Virus record (IMG/VR): IMGVR_UViG_3300021961_000223
Span: 1-40,441 of that record
DNA: 40,441 nucleotides
Source: a virus
Direction: 5' to 3' (one strand)
Position numbers and translations under genes: made by a program. Positions within the stretch are counted from its first letter, which is position 1; each line of letters opens with the position of its first letter. Below the pieces are notes generated by a model, which saw only the letters and a program-made list of their open reading frames with translations, was not told the origin of the DNA and searched no databases. Of the stretch, positions 21,424 to 30,376 are shown piece after piece.

Positions 21424-21839
21424 TATCTAATACTCCAAGCACCACCACTTTCAATAGTAACAGTAAAATTAGTATCAATGGTAATAGGACCAGCACTCAT
21501 GCCGTTTGTATATTCTGCACCAGCACTAGGACCAACCGTGATATTTTCCTGAATGATATTGTTGTTTGTGCGAATGATACTGTCCTGACCTAAAGCAGGA
21601 CCACCACCAGAGATTGCTGCCCAACCAGGATTACCTGTGCCATCATCAGACTTATAGATTTCTGCAGCATCGTTGTCAGTATTGAAACGAATCGTGCCAG
21701 GTGATACACCCGCAGGTCTTGATGCGGTGGCACCTGCAGGAATCCTCAGCACCGATGTTGCTTGTGCAAAAGTTAGTGCTGTGATAGTTGCGCTTGTTGC
21801 CGTGTTAATTTGATTACCACGGATTCTTGTTACTGCCAT
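21423..21839 (-). CDS. Short tail-fibre-like protein
   Basis: A 138-aa protein (MAVTRIRGNQINTATSATI) with the module IPAGATASRPAGVSPGTIRFNTDNDAAEIYKSDD and a short beta C-terminus ending VTIESGGAWSIR. Probably a structural fibre component. A TCTAAATA late-like motif is 23-30 bases upstream. Confidence 0.75.
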   Translation of the reverse strand: MAVTRIRGNQINTATSATITALTFAQATSVLRIPAGATASRPAGVSPGTIRFNTDNDAAEIYKSDDGTGNPGWAAISGGGPALGQDSIIRTNNNIIQENITVGPSAGAEYTNGMSAGPITIDTNFTVTIESGGAWSIR

Positions 21840-21861
21840 TTTAGTATGTCTCCTCCTTTAG

Positions 21862-21869
21862 TATTTAGA
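21862..21869 (-). promoter_or_regulatory. Late promoter motif TCTAAATA
   Basis: Minus-strand TCTAAATA with a downstream AAAGGAGG Shine-Dalgarno before the ATG at 21839. Confidence 0.5.
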
Positions 21870-24800
21870 TAGGTAACTCAATAATATGGACTTTATCATT
21901 AGTAAGAGGAGCATCGGTGAATACAACGTTTGCACCATTTACATCAACTGTATAATCAGTGCCTGCGATTTGAGTTACACCATTCAAGTTAACAATGACA
22001 GAATTTTGTGAGTGTTGAATGCCACCTGTGTATGTAGTAAGTGCAAAGGTTAGTGTGCCACCATCACCATCGTAGGTTTTAGTGACATACTTATCAGCAG
22101 CAACAGTACCTCTTCCAGTTGCTACAACGTCACCGTCAATGTAGACACTACCATCGACCGAAACACGGTATCCAGATTGAGGAGCAGTGCCAATACCAAG
22201 ATGTTGAGTGTTATTAAAAGTATCAATATTGATCTCACCAGTATCTGTAAGACCAAATTCTTTCCAATCTCCATTGAAATAAATCCACCCAAGAGACTTG
22301 CCAGGTGTCCAGTTAATGTTATAAACAAGATCACCGTCAGCGGGTGTAGTATATCCTGTAATGTTGCTAAAATCGGGATCTCCGTTTGCATCTTCGGGGG
22401 CTAGTAATGTTTGCTTAATTACTGTGCCGTCCTGGTTGTAATAGGAAATCTTTCTCGCTTGAAGATTATTGGTAAATGTTGTCAGACCTTGGAAGGTGAC
22501 AGGACCAGCAAAGATTGATTCTAATTGGTTAGATGCACCACCGATGACGGTTAGTTTATCGGTAAGCACCAATTCAGAGAATGTTTCAATGGTTGTATTC
22601 TCTTCACCAACAACATTCAACTGAGCGATATCTTCGTTGGTGATTTGACCTGTAACTGGGTTGATAACTTGGTTACCAATAAACAGGTCACCGTTAGAGT
22701 TAAGACCAGAGTAGAATGCAACACCTGCTGCTTCTTTCAGAGACTGCGAGAATTTAACTTGATCAGCACTCAGAGTTTCTACCTGAGTCTGAGGGAATGC
22801 AGTCGAATAGTTACCAGGACCGAAACCAAGGTATTCAAATGTATGGTTACCAGATCTCAGAATCGAGTGTCTGCGTAACTCAACAGGGATAGTTACAGGA
22901 CCATCATTATCCTGCTGAATGTTGATTTTTCTAACCTCTTCATCACCTGCACGAGCAACCAGAGGTACAGTTGACAGTGTTGGAGGTGATGCTGTGGACA
23001 CATATCCAGGAGCAGAGGGCCAACCAGTATCCGTTAATAGTTTGACAATCGCTTCTTTAGTAATCGATCTTTGATCGTCTTTATTAGGTGTTGGGGTTGC
23101 ACCATCAGTAGAGTAAACTAGACCGATAGTTTGGTTGTCAGCGATGGATACCGCAGCAGCAGGGTCACCAACAGGGTTGTCTCTGTCAAACGTAGGATAG
23201 ACTTCGTTGACGTTTTGAGAGAAGCGTTTGTCATTGAAGTTACTTGTGCTAGGTGTAACAGATGCATAAAGGAGGGTAAGATAGTAGATTCCGTCATTGA
23301 CACCTCTCTCGAACTCTTGGACTACTTCAATGTCGTAGATGTAGAATACGCCATTGAGAGCATAATTGGTCGTATCACTATTCAGTGGTTGCATTACATA
23401 ACCACTGAGGGGATCACGAGGCAGGGGATTAGTCTTATCTTTGTCAATTACATAGCGGACGCGATATGTCCTGTCTTGCAAGTCTCTGCTGTCAGGAATA
23501 CGCTTGATAAAGGTGGTTGGTGTAAAGTTAACTGTATTATACTGTGCGTTAGTAGATAATGTAGTGTAGATTGTGTTGCTAGTACCAGATTCTACGGAAA
23601 GATACCAACCACCGACTTGACCAGCAACGCCGCCGATAGTATATGTTGTACTATCAAATTGTAAGGGGGATCCAGCAACACCAGCAGCGAGACCAGATAC
23701 AGCAGGTCCGAAAGGTGCAATGTTTGCTGATTGTACTGAAGCATTGGTAGCACCATTTGGTACTAAGAGACAGTTAATCTTGTCTGCTACAGCATTCTGA
23801 CCGATGCCATCTTGACGAGCACCGACTGTATAACCTTGGACTCTAGTTGTAGGAGGAGATGACTCTGAGGTATAACCATAGAGATACAATCTCGATCCTG
23901 CCAAACCACCAGATCCAGCAAGTGCAGCATTAATTGTCTTTGTGCGCTGAATGTCAATGTTGACCCAGTTAACAGAAACTTCTTCACCAAAGATAACGTT
24001 TCCATTAACAGCGCCAGTATTTGCTGCAGTCAGGGTGATAACATTAGTCGTGGTGTTAACATTGCCAACTGTTGCGCCAGTGCCAATACCACTACCGCTA
24101 ACTGTCATACCTTCGATAACACCTTGGACAGATCCATTAGTAACGAGTGTAATCGTAGATGCACCAGCATTACCTGTTGCAGTTGTAGAAATAACGCTAA
24201 GTGCCTTAGGTGGAATGATATGAGTGATCTCGCCCGCTTTATCTTTAGAGAAAGACTTTGCCTTGAAACCAGCAGATCTTAGAGCAGTATTGCCGAAGTT
24301 GGAGTTAGAGTTGGTGATCGACATGTCAGCACCAGACTCACAAGTAAAGTGAGCACCGTAACCAACAGCGAAAACCGAAACTGCCTGAATGAATGCATCA
24401 TTAGCAGCAACAATGTGCCTATGTTGCCAACCCTTACGATACTCAGCAAAACCATCCAGGTGAGCACCATCACCAGCAGTTGCTATATCATAGTTGCCAG
24501 TTGATTCATTATATCTTACAAATGCACGGTCATCTTTCTGTAGAGATAGACCAGTAAACTGTGCAACAACCATCGATTTGAAACCAGTTGCCTTAGCACC
24601 ATCTGCAAGCATACCATTCATGCCCCAGACACTTCTTAGGGACAAGTTGAATGCATAAGGAGATGCAGAGTCAACAGTATCAATCTCAGTTTTTACCGAG
24701 ATGTTGGATCCAACGGCGTTACCTGTTGGGATTCCTTGCATTTGGTAAGTAAAGATGTTACCAGATGCGGATGTGACTGTGAAAGATCCGTTATAAAGGC

Positions 24801-25815
24801 TTGCATCAAGTTCGGATTGCGGTCCAGTAGATCCAGTAACTCCAGAAATGTTAATGTTAACGCCAACGGAAAATCCGTGGTCCCTGGCAACACCAAACTC
24901 ATCAACAGTTGTCGCCGTAGCTGTCTGTCCATTTCTTGTGATCTGAAAGACGGCGTATTCATCTGAAATAGGACCAACGATACGATTTTCTTCTACCCTT
25001 GCCTGAATCTGGTCAGTTGCAGGATCGCCAGATGTATCAGGAATAGTAGCAAATGCTTTCGATACTTTTTGGTAATAGATCTCCAGGTCTGTCCTTTCTA
25101 GGATGTTGGGGACTGCAGAATAATCACTGTTAGGTACAGTGCCCTGGGTAATCAGATCGGAGAGAGTGTTAACACCATCAGCAAACTCAAAGCAAGTTAG
25201 TTTATGGTGAGAAAACTTAGGTGATAGTGTTTCTACACTATCTGCTTTGAAATATACGCCTTCTTCAGCACCATCAAAGAAAGAGAATTGCCAGAAATAA
25301 GTACCACCAGTTACCTTGAAGATTGCTGTGCGGGATGGTTCGTTATTCTCTGTAATACCTTTTGAAGGAAGAATAGTGGGGTAAGGCACATACTTCGGAA
25401 TGATCTTAGTTCTTCTAAGATCCGTGCCAACAAGAGAGCAACCTCTGGGTACAATTACACCACCTTCAATAGAGTTGTACTTATATAATACGTTATTGGG
25501 AGAAGTTAGATCTAGGTTAGAGTTTTCATCGATAGGTGCTACGTTTGTGTATAGCACATCTCCAGGACGGTTATCGATAATATATTCTGCTGGATACAGC
25601 ATAATCGAGAAGGCGTCAAATTCGTCGTTTGACAGACCTACTCGATACGAAAATCTAGCAACCTCTAGAAATGCCCTTTGAATAGACTTAAAAGGTCGTA
25701 ACGCAGAGTTACCTCTATTGTCAATAGCATCAGAGGCATCAAAGTCATCTGGGTTGACGTAAATGATACGTCCTGTACGGGACGTAATAATGTTCTTAAG
25801 TCTAGTTAGGGCCAT
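21865..25815 (-). CDS. Large virion structural protein, probable tail-fibre/baseplate component
   Basis: 1316 aa starting MALTRLKNIITSRTGRIIYVNPDDFDASDAIDNRGNS. The N-terminal segment with SALRPFKSIQRAFLEVARFSYRVG resembles right-handed beta-helix entry sequences, and the region to about residue 560 has repeated short beta strands. The C-terminal half contains further beta domains and ends DYTVDVNGANVVFTDAPLTNDKVHIIELPI, a pattern common to tail-fibre C-termini. Proteins with this N-terminus are frequent large structural proteins of T4-like cyanophages; the exact place in the virion is not certain. Late motif CATAAATA at 25837-25844. Confidence 0.8.
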   Translation of the reverse strand: MALTRLKNIITSRTGRIIYVNPDDFDASDAIDNRGNSALRPFKSIQRAFLEVARFSYRVGLSNDEFDAFSIMLYPAEYIIDNRPGDVLYTNVAPIDENSNLDLTSPNNVLYKYNSIEGGVIVPRGCSLVGTDLRRTKIIPKYVPYPTILPSKGITENNEPSRTAIFKVTGGTYFWQFSFFDGAEEGVYFKADSVETLSPKFSHHKLTCFEFADGVNTLSDLITQGTVPNSDYSAVPNILERTDLEIYYQKVSKAFATIPDTSGDPATDQIQARVEENRIVGPISDEYAVFQITRNGQTATATTVDEFGVARDHGFSVGVNINISGVTGSTGPQSELDASLYNGSFTVTSASGNIFTYQMQGIPTGNAVGSNISVKTEIDTVDSASPYAFNLSLRSVWGMNGMLADGAKATGFKSMVVAQFTGLSLQKDDRAFVRYNESTGNYDIATAGDGAHLDGFAEYRKGWQHRHIVAANDAFIQAVSVFAVGYGAHFTCESGADMSITNSNSNFGNTALRSAGFKAKSFSKDKAGEITHIIPPKALSVISTTATGNAGASTITLVTNGSVQGVIEGMTVSGSGIGTGATVGNVNTTTNVITLTAANTGAVNGNVIFGEEVSVNWVNIDIQRTKTINAALAGSGGLAGSRLYLYGYTSESSPPTTRVQGYTVGARQDGIGQNAVADKINCLLVPNGATNASVQSANIAPFGPAVSGLAAGVAGSPLQFDSTTYTIGGVAGQVGGWYLSVESGTSNTIYTTLSTNAQYNTVNFTPTTFIKRIPDSRDLQDRTYRVRYVIDKDKTNPLPRDPLSGYVMQPLNSDTTNYALNGVFYIYDIEVVQEFERGVNDGIYYLTLLYASVTPSTSNFNDKRFSQNVNEVYPTFDRDNPVGDPAAAVSIADNQTIGLVYSTDGATPTPNKDDQRSITKEAIVKLLTDTGWPSAPGYVSTASPPTLSTVPLVARAGDEEVRKINIQQDNDGPVTIPVELRRHSILRSGNHTFEYLGFGPGNYSTAFPQTQVETLSADQVKFSQSLKEAAGVAFYSGLNSNGDLFIGNQVINPVTGQITNEDIAQLNVVGEENTTIETFSELVLTDKLTVIGGASNQLESIFAGPVTFQGLTTFTNNLQARKISYYNQDGTVIKQTLLAPEDANGDPDFSNITGYTTPADGDLVYNINWTPGKSLGWIYFNGDWKEFGLTDTGEINIDTFNNTQHLGIGTAPQSGYRVSVDGSVYIDGDVVATGRGTVAADKYVTKTYDGDGGTLTFALTTYTGGIQHSQNSVIVNLNGVTQIAGTDYTVDVNGANVVFTDAPLTNDKVHIIELPI

Positions 25816-25836
25816 TACCTACGTTCTCTTTAGGAT

Positions 25837-25844
25837 TATTTATG
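25837..25844 (-). promoter_or_regulatory. Late promoter motif CATAAATA
   Basis: Minus-strand CATAAATA, 22-29 bases before the ATG at 25815. Confidence 0.6.
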
Positions 25845-25852
25845 AGATGTTA

Positions 25853-27322
25853 TTAACTGCCTGCATTTACAACAGTGCCATAGATACGCTGAGTTAGAGC
25901 AACTGATTGATCTTCAAAACCAATCAAACTAAACACATTATTTGCCGTTGCACTTTCAACAATCAGACGCTGACCAGGACCGACAACCAAAGAAGTAATT
26001 CTATCAACATTGTTAGCACTGTTAGTTTTTCCAATGGTGATATAGTGATGAGATTCAACTGCAGTCACTCCGACATCAACACTATTTACTGTAGCAAATC
26101 CTCTACTAACATCATCACTTATAGGGACATCTTGGAAGACATCAGACGCTGCGAAATCAGCAGAATTACCAGTCTTGATTACTGTAAGAGTTGTGCCACT
26201 GTAGGAGCGGACAAGACCATAAGGACCAGCAACTTGTCCAGTGATGGTGTAAGTAGTGCCGTTAAAGTTGAAGGAATCTACGTTATTGCTAAGAGTGCCA
26301 TACAAATCATAGATGTAGAAATCATTGAATTCGTAATCACTGCTAAGGGAAATATATCTATCACTACCACCAAAATCAGCATTTGCTGCAGTGCCAGTTG
26401 TTGCTTCGTAGATATACAAAGTGTCAACTAACACGTCATTATCGCCAAACGCATATTGAACATATGCACTAGCAGTTCCAGGTGTGCCACTAGAAGTCTT
26501 GTCTTGTGTATATTCTACACCATCATCAGAATCGCCAGCAGTATTATTAGGACCCCACTCGCCATTAACAGTAGTAGACAATGCAATATCTAGACCACTC
26601 ATCGATGAGTCAGATACATCAAAACGATAACTACGGTCCTTGAAAATAGTAAAGGTAGATCCAAGATAAAGGTCATAAGTTGTGCCTCCATCAACAGAGA
26701 AAGCAAACTCATTAGCAGCAGTACCTACACCACCAGTAGAAATAGTGCCAGAAGCAGTAGCAGTGGAAATTGAATCGCCAGCAACAAACTCTGTGCCAGC
26801 ACCATTAATAGTTGAAGGACCAACGTAAACAAGTGTAGCTCCAGATCCTTGGCTAACTGCGTATACGGTTGCGGTTGTATTATCTGGAGCGATACCCTTT
26901 TCAATAGTATCACCAATAGCAAGGGTGCCAGTTACGGACTCTAAGGTTAGTGCTCTAATCGCAACATTGATGACATTGATAGTTGTGAATTGAGGTTTGT
27001 AGAATGTCTCAAATCTAAAATTCTTTTCACCATCATCGGTGGTAATTAGTTGACCGCCACTGAAACCAGCAGCAAGAGTAATAGTTTGGTCAACTTGTAC
27101 TCGGTATGCGCTAATACGATCGCCCTCATGCAATTTGTAGGTTGATGCGTCAAGCGTTAATTTCTGATCGTAATCTTTTACTGCAACATCATAAGCACTA
27201 CCAGTGCCATCGTTTGCAATAGTAAGTACTGTGCTTGCAGATGCGTCAATCGGTGCAGAGTAGAGGACCGTATTGGTAGCACCAGTTGGTTTTGATTGTG
27301 CGAGAATGCCTTGGTCTGCCAT
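25853..27322 (-). CDS. Virion structural protein, beta-rich, unknown place
   Basis: 489 aa starting MADQGILAQSKPTGATNTVLYSAPIDASASTVLTI. It is Gly/Thr/Ser-rich with many short strands and few charges, no Cys, and acidic aromatic patches (YIYDLYGTLS). The start and composition match structural proteins that cyanophages carry next to fibre genes. It ends close to the next gene's late motif. Could be a distal fibre domain or a head/tail decoration protein. Confidence 0.75.
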   Translation of the reverse strand: MADQGILAQSKPTGATNTVLYSAPIDASASTVLTIANDGTGSAYDVAVKDYDQKLTLDASTYKLHEGDRISAYRVQVDQTITLAAGFSGGQLITTDDGEKNFRFETFYKPQFTTINVINVAIRALTLESVTGTLAIGDTIEKGIAPDNTTATVYAVSQGSGATLVYVGPSTINGAGTEFVAGDSISTATASGTISTGGVGTAANEFAFSVDGGTTYDLYLGSTFTIFKDRSYRFDVSDSSMSGLDIALSTTVNGEWGPNNTAGDSDDGVEYTQDKTSSGTPGTASAYVQYAFGDNDVLVDTLYIYEATTGTAANADFGGSDRYISLSSDYEFNDFYIYDLYGTLSNNVDSFNFNGTTYTITGQVAGPYGLVRSYSGTTLTVIKTGNSADFAASDVFQDVPISDDVSRGFATVNSVDVGVTAVESHHYITIGKTNSANNVDRITSLVVGPGQRLIVESATANNVFSLIGFEDQSVALTQRIYGTVVNAGS

Positions 27323-27328
27323 TGTTAA

Positions 27329-28651
27329 TTAGAATCCTGCGTAGAAGAATTGTTGGAGTCGGGTTGTCCCCGTTAAGAAAGCGGCACCGATACCAGCACC
27401 AAAGTTAACATCATCAAGAGTAACGTTTTCAGTAGAGAGCAGAGTAGCATCTGCGTCTGGGAATCTAATTGTTCTAGGACCAGTGATATTATCTGTAGAT
27501 AGAATTACCTGTCCAGAAATATTCCCACTATTTTTAATTGTAGGACTGAAGAGAGTTTTATTGCTCAAGTCCTGAGTTGCCAACTCCGTTACCAGAGTGT
27601 TATTGGCTGTGCCACTATTTAGTGTTCCCGTTTCGGGGAAGTCAAATACCGAGTTAGTTAATACGTTTTGATTAGCAACGCTAAATGTGATCTTCTTAGT
27701 GTTGCTAACAGGATCCTGAAGGATCAGAGTTTCAATAGTTTTGTTTTGGAAGACCTGAGTAGCGTCGGTCAGTGCAAGCGTGCCAGAAAGATCAGGGACA
27801 GTTAGTGTCCTATCAGCAGTGAGAGAGTCAGTATTAAATTGAGCAACTTCAGTGCCAACGTCAGCATTACGAGCAAGTTTGAGATCGACCATCGTTTTAG
27901 ATAGGACGGTCTGCTCTGCTTTAGTGTCAAGAAGTGTCGATGTAGTCGCTGTAGGTTCTAGCGAAGTAACTGCAATACCAGCATCAGGTAAGAAATAAGA
28001 TCTACGTTGACCTTGTGTAATTGGCCAGTTGATTTGGAAGATTGCCTCTTCAGTACCATCAACCAAAACAAAATTATCCTCATCGATGAGGATAGTCTTA
28101 TTTCTTAAGGTTTGCTCAGTATCATCACCAACCAAGATAGTGCCATTACCAGATGTAATAGCAGGTAGAGTCATGATACGGGTGTTTGTGCCAGTACCAA
28201 CGTTACTAACTTCAAATCTTGCTTTAGGACCTTGAGCATCTTCCAAAACAAAAGATCCATCGGACATCAACAATGTACCGATAACTCTAACAGATCCAGC
28301 ACCTTTAGGTGAGAATACTAGGTCAGCATTGACAGCAGTATCATCGACAGCAGTAATGTATAAAGAGCTCGATGTGCTACTGTTTGCGATTCTAGTATAG
28401 TAGAAACCGCCATCACCAAAAGAAACACCTAACTGGTTATATGCATTTTGATATAAACCAGTGTCGCGGTCCAGGTCGAAACAAAGTCCAGGCTCATCTT
28501 TAGTGCCCTGGGCAACTCCTTTGAAGAGTTGATTGATCTTTGCTTTACGGTTAGGAATCAAAGGGTCAGATACGACGACAGGGAGAATTGCTTCTCCCGA
28601 CAGATTCGCATCCGAAATTGTTTCTAACTGAGAAATCTTTCTAGTTCCCAC
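27329..28651 (-). CDS. Tail-fibre-like protein with NKT/PDA repeats
   Basis: 440 aa starting MGTRKISQLETISDANLSGEAILPVVVSD. The second half repeats the signature of marine phage fibres: TLRNKTILIDED, FQNKTIETLILQD, LSNKTLFSPTIKN alternating with RTLTVPDLSGTLALTD and RTIRFPDADATLLSTEN. It ends TRLQQFFYAGF. A tail-fibre role is very likely. A canonical TATAAATA late promoter lies 28-35 bases upstream. Confidence 0.8.
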   Translation of the reverse strand: MGTRKISQLETISDANLSGEAILPVVVSDPLIPNRKAKINQLFKGVAQGTKDEPGLCFDLDRDTGLYQNAYNQLGVSFGDGGFYYTRIANSSTSSSLYITAVDDTAVNADLVFSPKGAGSVRVIGTLLMSDGSFVLEDAQGPKARFEVSNVGTGTNTRIMTLPAITSGNGTILVGDDTEQTLRNKTILIDEDNFVLVDGTEEAIFQINWPITQGQRRSYFLPDAGIAVTSLEPTATTSTLLDTKAEQTVLSKTMVDLKLARNADVGTEVAQFNTDSLTADRTLTVPDLSGTLALTDATQVFQNKTIETLILQDPVSNTKKITFSVANQNVLTNSVFDFPETGTLNSGTANNTLVTELATQDLSNKTLFSPTIKNSGNISGQVILSTDNITGPRTIRFPDADATLLSTENVTLDDVNFGAGIGAAFLTGTTRLQQFFYAGF

Positions 28652-28678
28652 GAATAATCACACTATTGGCTACAGGTT

Positions 28679-28686
28679 TATTTATA
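28679..28686 (-). promoter_or_regulatory. Canonical T4-type late promoter TATAAATA
   Basis: Perfect minus-strand TATAAATA, 28-35 bases before the ATG at 28651. It probably starts the structural transcription unit running leftwards through the fibre genes. Confidence 0.8.
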
Positions 28687-28864
28687 AGGGGTATAATTCA
28701 TTGTACCTAACAAATCGCTTTGCGTTGGGCTCTACTTCAAGAGATGCACACACAGCAAGATATGATTCCCATTCACTCTGCAGATGCGAAGGAATCTGCA
28801 CATGCAATGAGGTCACATTCTCTGTGTCCGAGCATGAGGGATTTGAGTTCGACTGCTTTGTCAT
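28682..28864 (-). CDS. Small protein of unknown function
   Basis: A 60-aa protein whose C-terminal half SEWESYLAVCASLEVEPN looks folded, ending FVRYNELYPL. Its N-terminal third overlaps the end of the 106-aa gene by 92 bases in another frame, so a shorter start is possible. Confidence 0.55.
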   Translation of the reverse strand: MTKQSNSNPSCSDTENVTSLHVQIPSHLQSEWESYLAVCASLEVEPNAKRFVRYNELYPL

Positions 28865-29093
28865 ACTGTTTTTTGTGATAGTTGATTACATCATCGACAC
28901 AAGATAGAATCTCCTCATACGTTCGTCGTGCATCGACTTTCTCATCTTGGAGGTAATCGTCGATACAATCTTGCATACGGTCTTTGCGCTGCCTCGCATA
29001 CTCTTTCTCCCAATAGTCATCTGGTACTTGAATGTCAGGGCGTCCCTCAATAGGAGGTTTTGCAGTCCAATAGTCGTTTATAAGATCAGGCAT
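28773..29093 (-). CDS. 106-aa acidic protein of unknown function
   Basis: Starts MPDLINDYWTAKPPIEGRPDI and has long acidic helices with an ERQRKD-type charged run (residues 25-45), then CVDDVINYHKKQYDKAVELK. Its ATG overlaps the TGA of the 49-aa gene. No domain recognised. Confidence 0.7.
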   Translation of the reverse strand: MPDLINDYWTAKPPIEGRPDIQVPDDYWEKEYARQRKDRMQDCIDDYLQDEKVDARRTYEEILSCVDDVINYHKKQYDKAVELKSLMLGHRECDLIACADSFASAE

Positions 29094-29235
29094 TGGGTTT
29101 GTTGGGGCGATTGAGTTTCAATTCGTTTGCCTTACGAGTATGATCATGAAGGCGTTTGAGTGCTTCAATAGTCTCGGGCGTTTCTTCCCAAGTCCATACA
29201 TCTCCAGTCTTTCCAGTAAATTCTCTGGTGCTCAT
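29086..29235 (-). CDS. 49-aa small basic protein
   Basis: The frame from the ATG at 29235 (MSTREFTGKTGDVWTWEETPETI) to TGA at 29086 encodes 49 aa with a helical, Lys/Arg-rich end. It is coupled to both neighbours. Function unknown. Confidence 0.6.
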   Translation of the reverse strand: MSTREFTGKTGDVWTWEETPETIEALKRLHDHTRKANELKLNRPNKPNA

Positions 29236-29420
29236 GGGCAACTACCTCCTTCTCTGTTGAATAGTTTACGACATTTTTTGAGTTCTTTCAACTCTGCCTT
29301 AATCTGTTGATACGATTCCTCTGGGGTAATCGATCTCCTCATTTCCATAGCGATGATTACATCAACTCTGGTGCCAAAATGCTTTAGTGCTTCTTCAAAA
29401 CAATTTAACTCTTCGTACAT
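29232..29420 (-). CDS. Small helical protein of unknown function
   Basis: 62 aa from the ATG at 29420 (MYEELNCFEEALKHFGTRVDVIIAMEM); an earlier in-frame start would lie deep in the upstream gene and is rejected. The sequence is helical with a charged second half (ITPEESYQQIKAELKELKK). Overlaps the upstream gene by 16 bases. Confidence 0.7.
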   Translation of the reverse strand: MYEELNCFEEALKHFGTRVDVIIAMEMRRSITPEESYQQIKAELKELKKCRKLFNREGGSCP

Positions 29421-29767
29421 AACTGACCCCAAACAAAAGTTATAGTTTGACGTGGATATTCTGCATAATAGCAATCCCATTTTTCGGGATAGACTTCAAT
29501 GGTGCCTGTAAAACAATATGGTTTTACTCTACCATGATTACCATTAGGTAATGCTTTAAAAGAATTCCAAGGGAAATCTTTATTGATTTCATTCTCAGGA
29601 ATCTCTACAAAGTCATGTGTGCCAGTATAATCGATATCCCATAAATTGCCAACAGGGTCTAACCAATATTCCGCCATCATACATTCCATTCCTTTAGTTT
29701 GCAATGTCCTGTTATAAAAACTAGGACCTAAATCATAAGAGCAATGTATGCGGTCAAACATTCCCAT
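29405..29767 (-). CDS. 120-aa protein of unknown function (MGMFDxIxC start)
   Basis: Starts MGMFDRIHCSYDLG, the beginning of a widespread small phage protein of unknown role. The rest is beta-rich with several Trp/Tyr (AEYWLDPVGNLWDIDYTG, TITFVWGQL). No catalytic motif seen. Confidence 0.75.
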   Translation of the reverse strand: MGMFDRIHCSYDLGPSFYNRTLQTKGMECMMAEYWLDPVGNLWDIDYTGTHDFVEIPENEINKDFPWNSFKALPNGNHGRVKPYCFTGTIEVYPEKWDCYYAEYPRQTITFVWGQLCTKS

Positions 29768-29768
29768 T

Positions 29769-29978
29769 TTACCACTTTCCTATAGGACACTTCATGCTAG
29801 GAACTCTTGTTTTCATGGCAAGTACACACCCACAACGAGCGCATCTTCCCCAACGACTATAGAATTGACACGGTTTACAGATTTGCATACGCTGCTCTGA
29901 AAGTGTCGATGTTTCACCCTTAGCAATGCTGACAAATTCGTCAATCTTTGCTTGGAGTTTGTCGTTAAAGTGTTCCAT
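29769..29978 (-). CDS. Small Cys-rich zinc-ribbon-like protein, paralogue
   Basis: 69 aa with a helical N-terminus (residues 1-25) and the Cys pattern C34-x2-C37, C46-x2-C49-x-C51, C64, ending CPIGKW. It parallels the 63-aa protein at 20991-21182 (both end CP--KW and share CGCVLA). Likely zinc binding; role unknown. The 5' side is about 65 bases beyond the tRNA-Asn gene's 3' end. Confidence 0.75.
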   Translation of the reverse strand: MEHFNDKLQAKIDEFVSIAKGETSTLSEQRMQICKPCQFYSRWGRCARCGCVLAMKTRVPSMKCPIGKW

Positions 29979-30044
29979 AACTATCTATAGAGTTTTAGTT
30001 TGGGGGCGCTGTTTCTATTCACAGACCTTTAGGTATTCCCCCGA

Positions 30045-30116
30045 CTCCCCTTCCTGGGATCGAACCAGGGACCAAACGATTAACAGTCGTTCGCTCTACC
30101 GCTGAGCTAAAGAGGA
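30045..30116 (-). tRNA. tRNA-Asn (anticodon GTT)
   Basis: 72 nt. Acceptor TCCTCTT pairs with AAGGGGA (one wobble), D-arm TAGCTCAGCGGTAGAGC, anticodon GTT in CTGTTAA, T-arm CTGGTTCGATCCCAG. Discriminator G. No CCA encoded. Confidence 0.95.
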
Positions 30117-30164
30117 ATGAAGGGTAGCGGCATTCTGGTTTATCTTTCCAGCGCAAACTACCCA

Positions 30165-30237
30165 TGGAGAATAGCGGACTCGAACCGCTGACATCCTGCT
30201 TGCAAAGCAGGCTCTCTACCAACTGAGCTAATTCCCC
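30165..30237 (-). tRNA. tRNA-Ala (anticodon TGC)
   Basis: 73 nt. Acceptor GGGGAAT/ATTCTCC, anticodon TGC flanked by CCTGC/GCAGG, T-arm AGCGGTTCGAGTCCGCT, discriminator A. No CCA encoded. Confidence 0.95.
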
Positions 30238-30243
30238 TGGCGG

Positions 30244-30365
30244 CCCTTTTGTTAAAGGGGTAGAGCCGAACCCCTGTCGGGACTAGAGTTTGGACCCCTC
30301 TTCCCTTACGACCCTACGGACGACACCCGTAGTAGAAGTTGATCTCCTTCTATGCTATCTGCATA
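30244..30365 (-). other. Chain of perfect hairpins in the tRNA spacer
   Basis: Five perfect short hairpins lie end to end: CCCTTT/AAAGGG (30244-30259), AGGGGT/ACCCCT (30256-30275), CTACGG/CCGTAG (30314-30332, 7-base loop), TAGAAG/CTTCTA (30333-30352) and TATGC/GCATA (30351-30365). The first two share AGGG and the last two share two bases, so they are alternatives. I could not build a normal tRNA cloverleaf. It may be a structured RNA like the small RNAs in the T4 tRNA cluster. Confidence 0.45.
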
Positions 30366-30376
30366 ACGAGTATCAA

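Noticed and set aside
21951-24500. Long plus-strand open frames opposite the 1316-aa gene (several of 70-140 codons)
   Set aside because: They are antisense shadows of a strongly coding minus-strand gene; no starts with ribosome binding sites or recognisable products.
30019-30222. An open minus-strand frame of about 67 codons across tRNA-Asn and tRNA-Ala
   Set aside because: It is a translation of two tRNA genes; the SSAVER...LVPGSIPGRG type sequence is a well-known artefact of tRNA reading.
30244-30365. A sixth tRNA between tRNA-Ala and tRNA-Thr
   Set aside because: A T-arm-like AGGGGTTCGGCTC is present, but no acceptor, D and anticodon arms can be paired around it.
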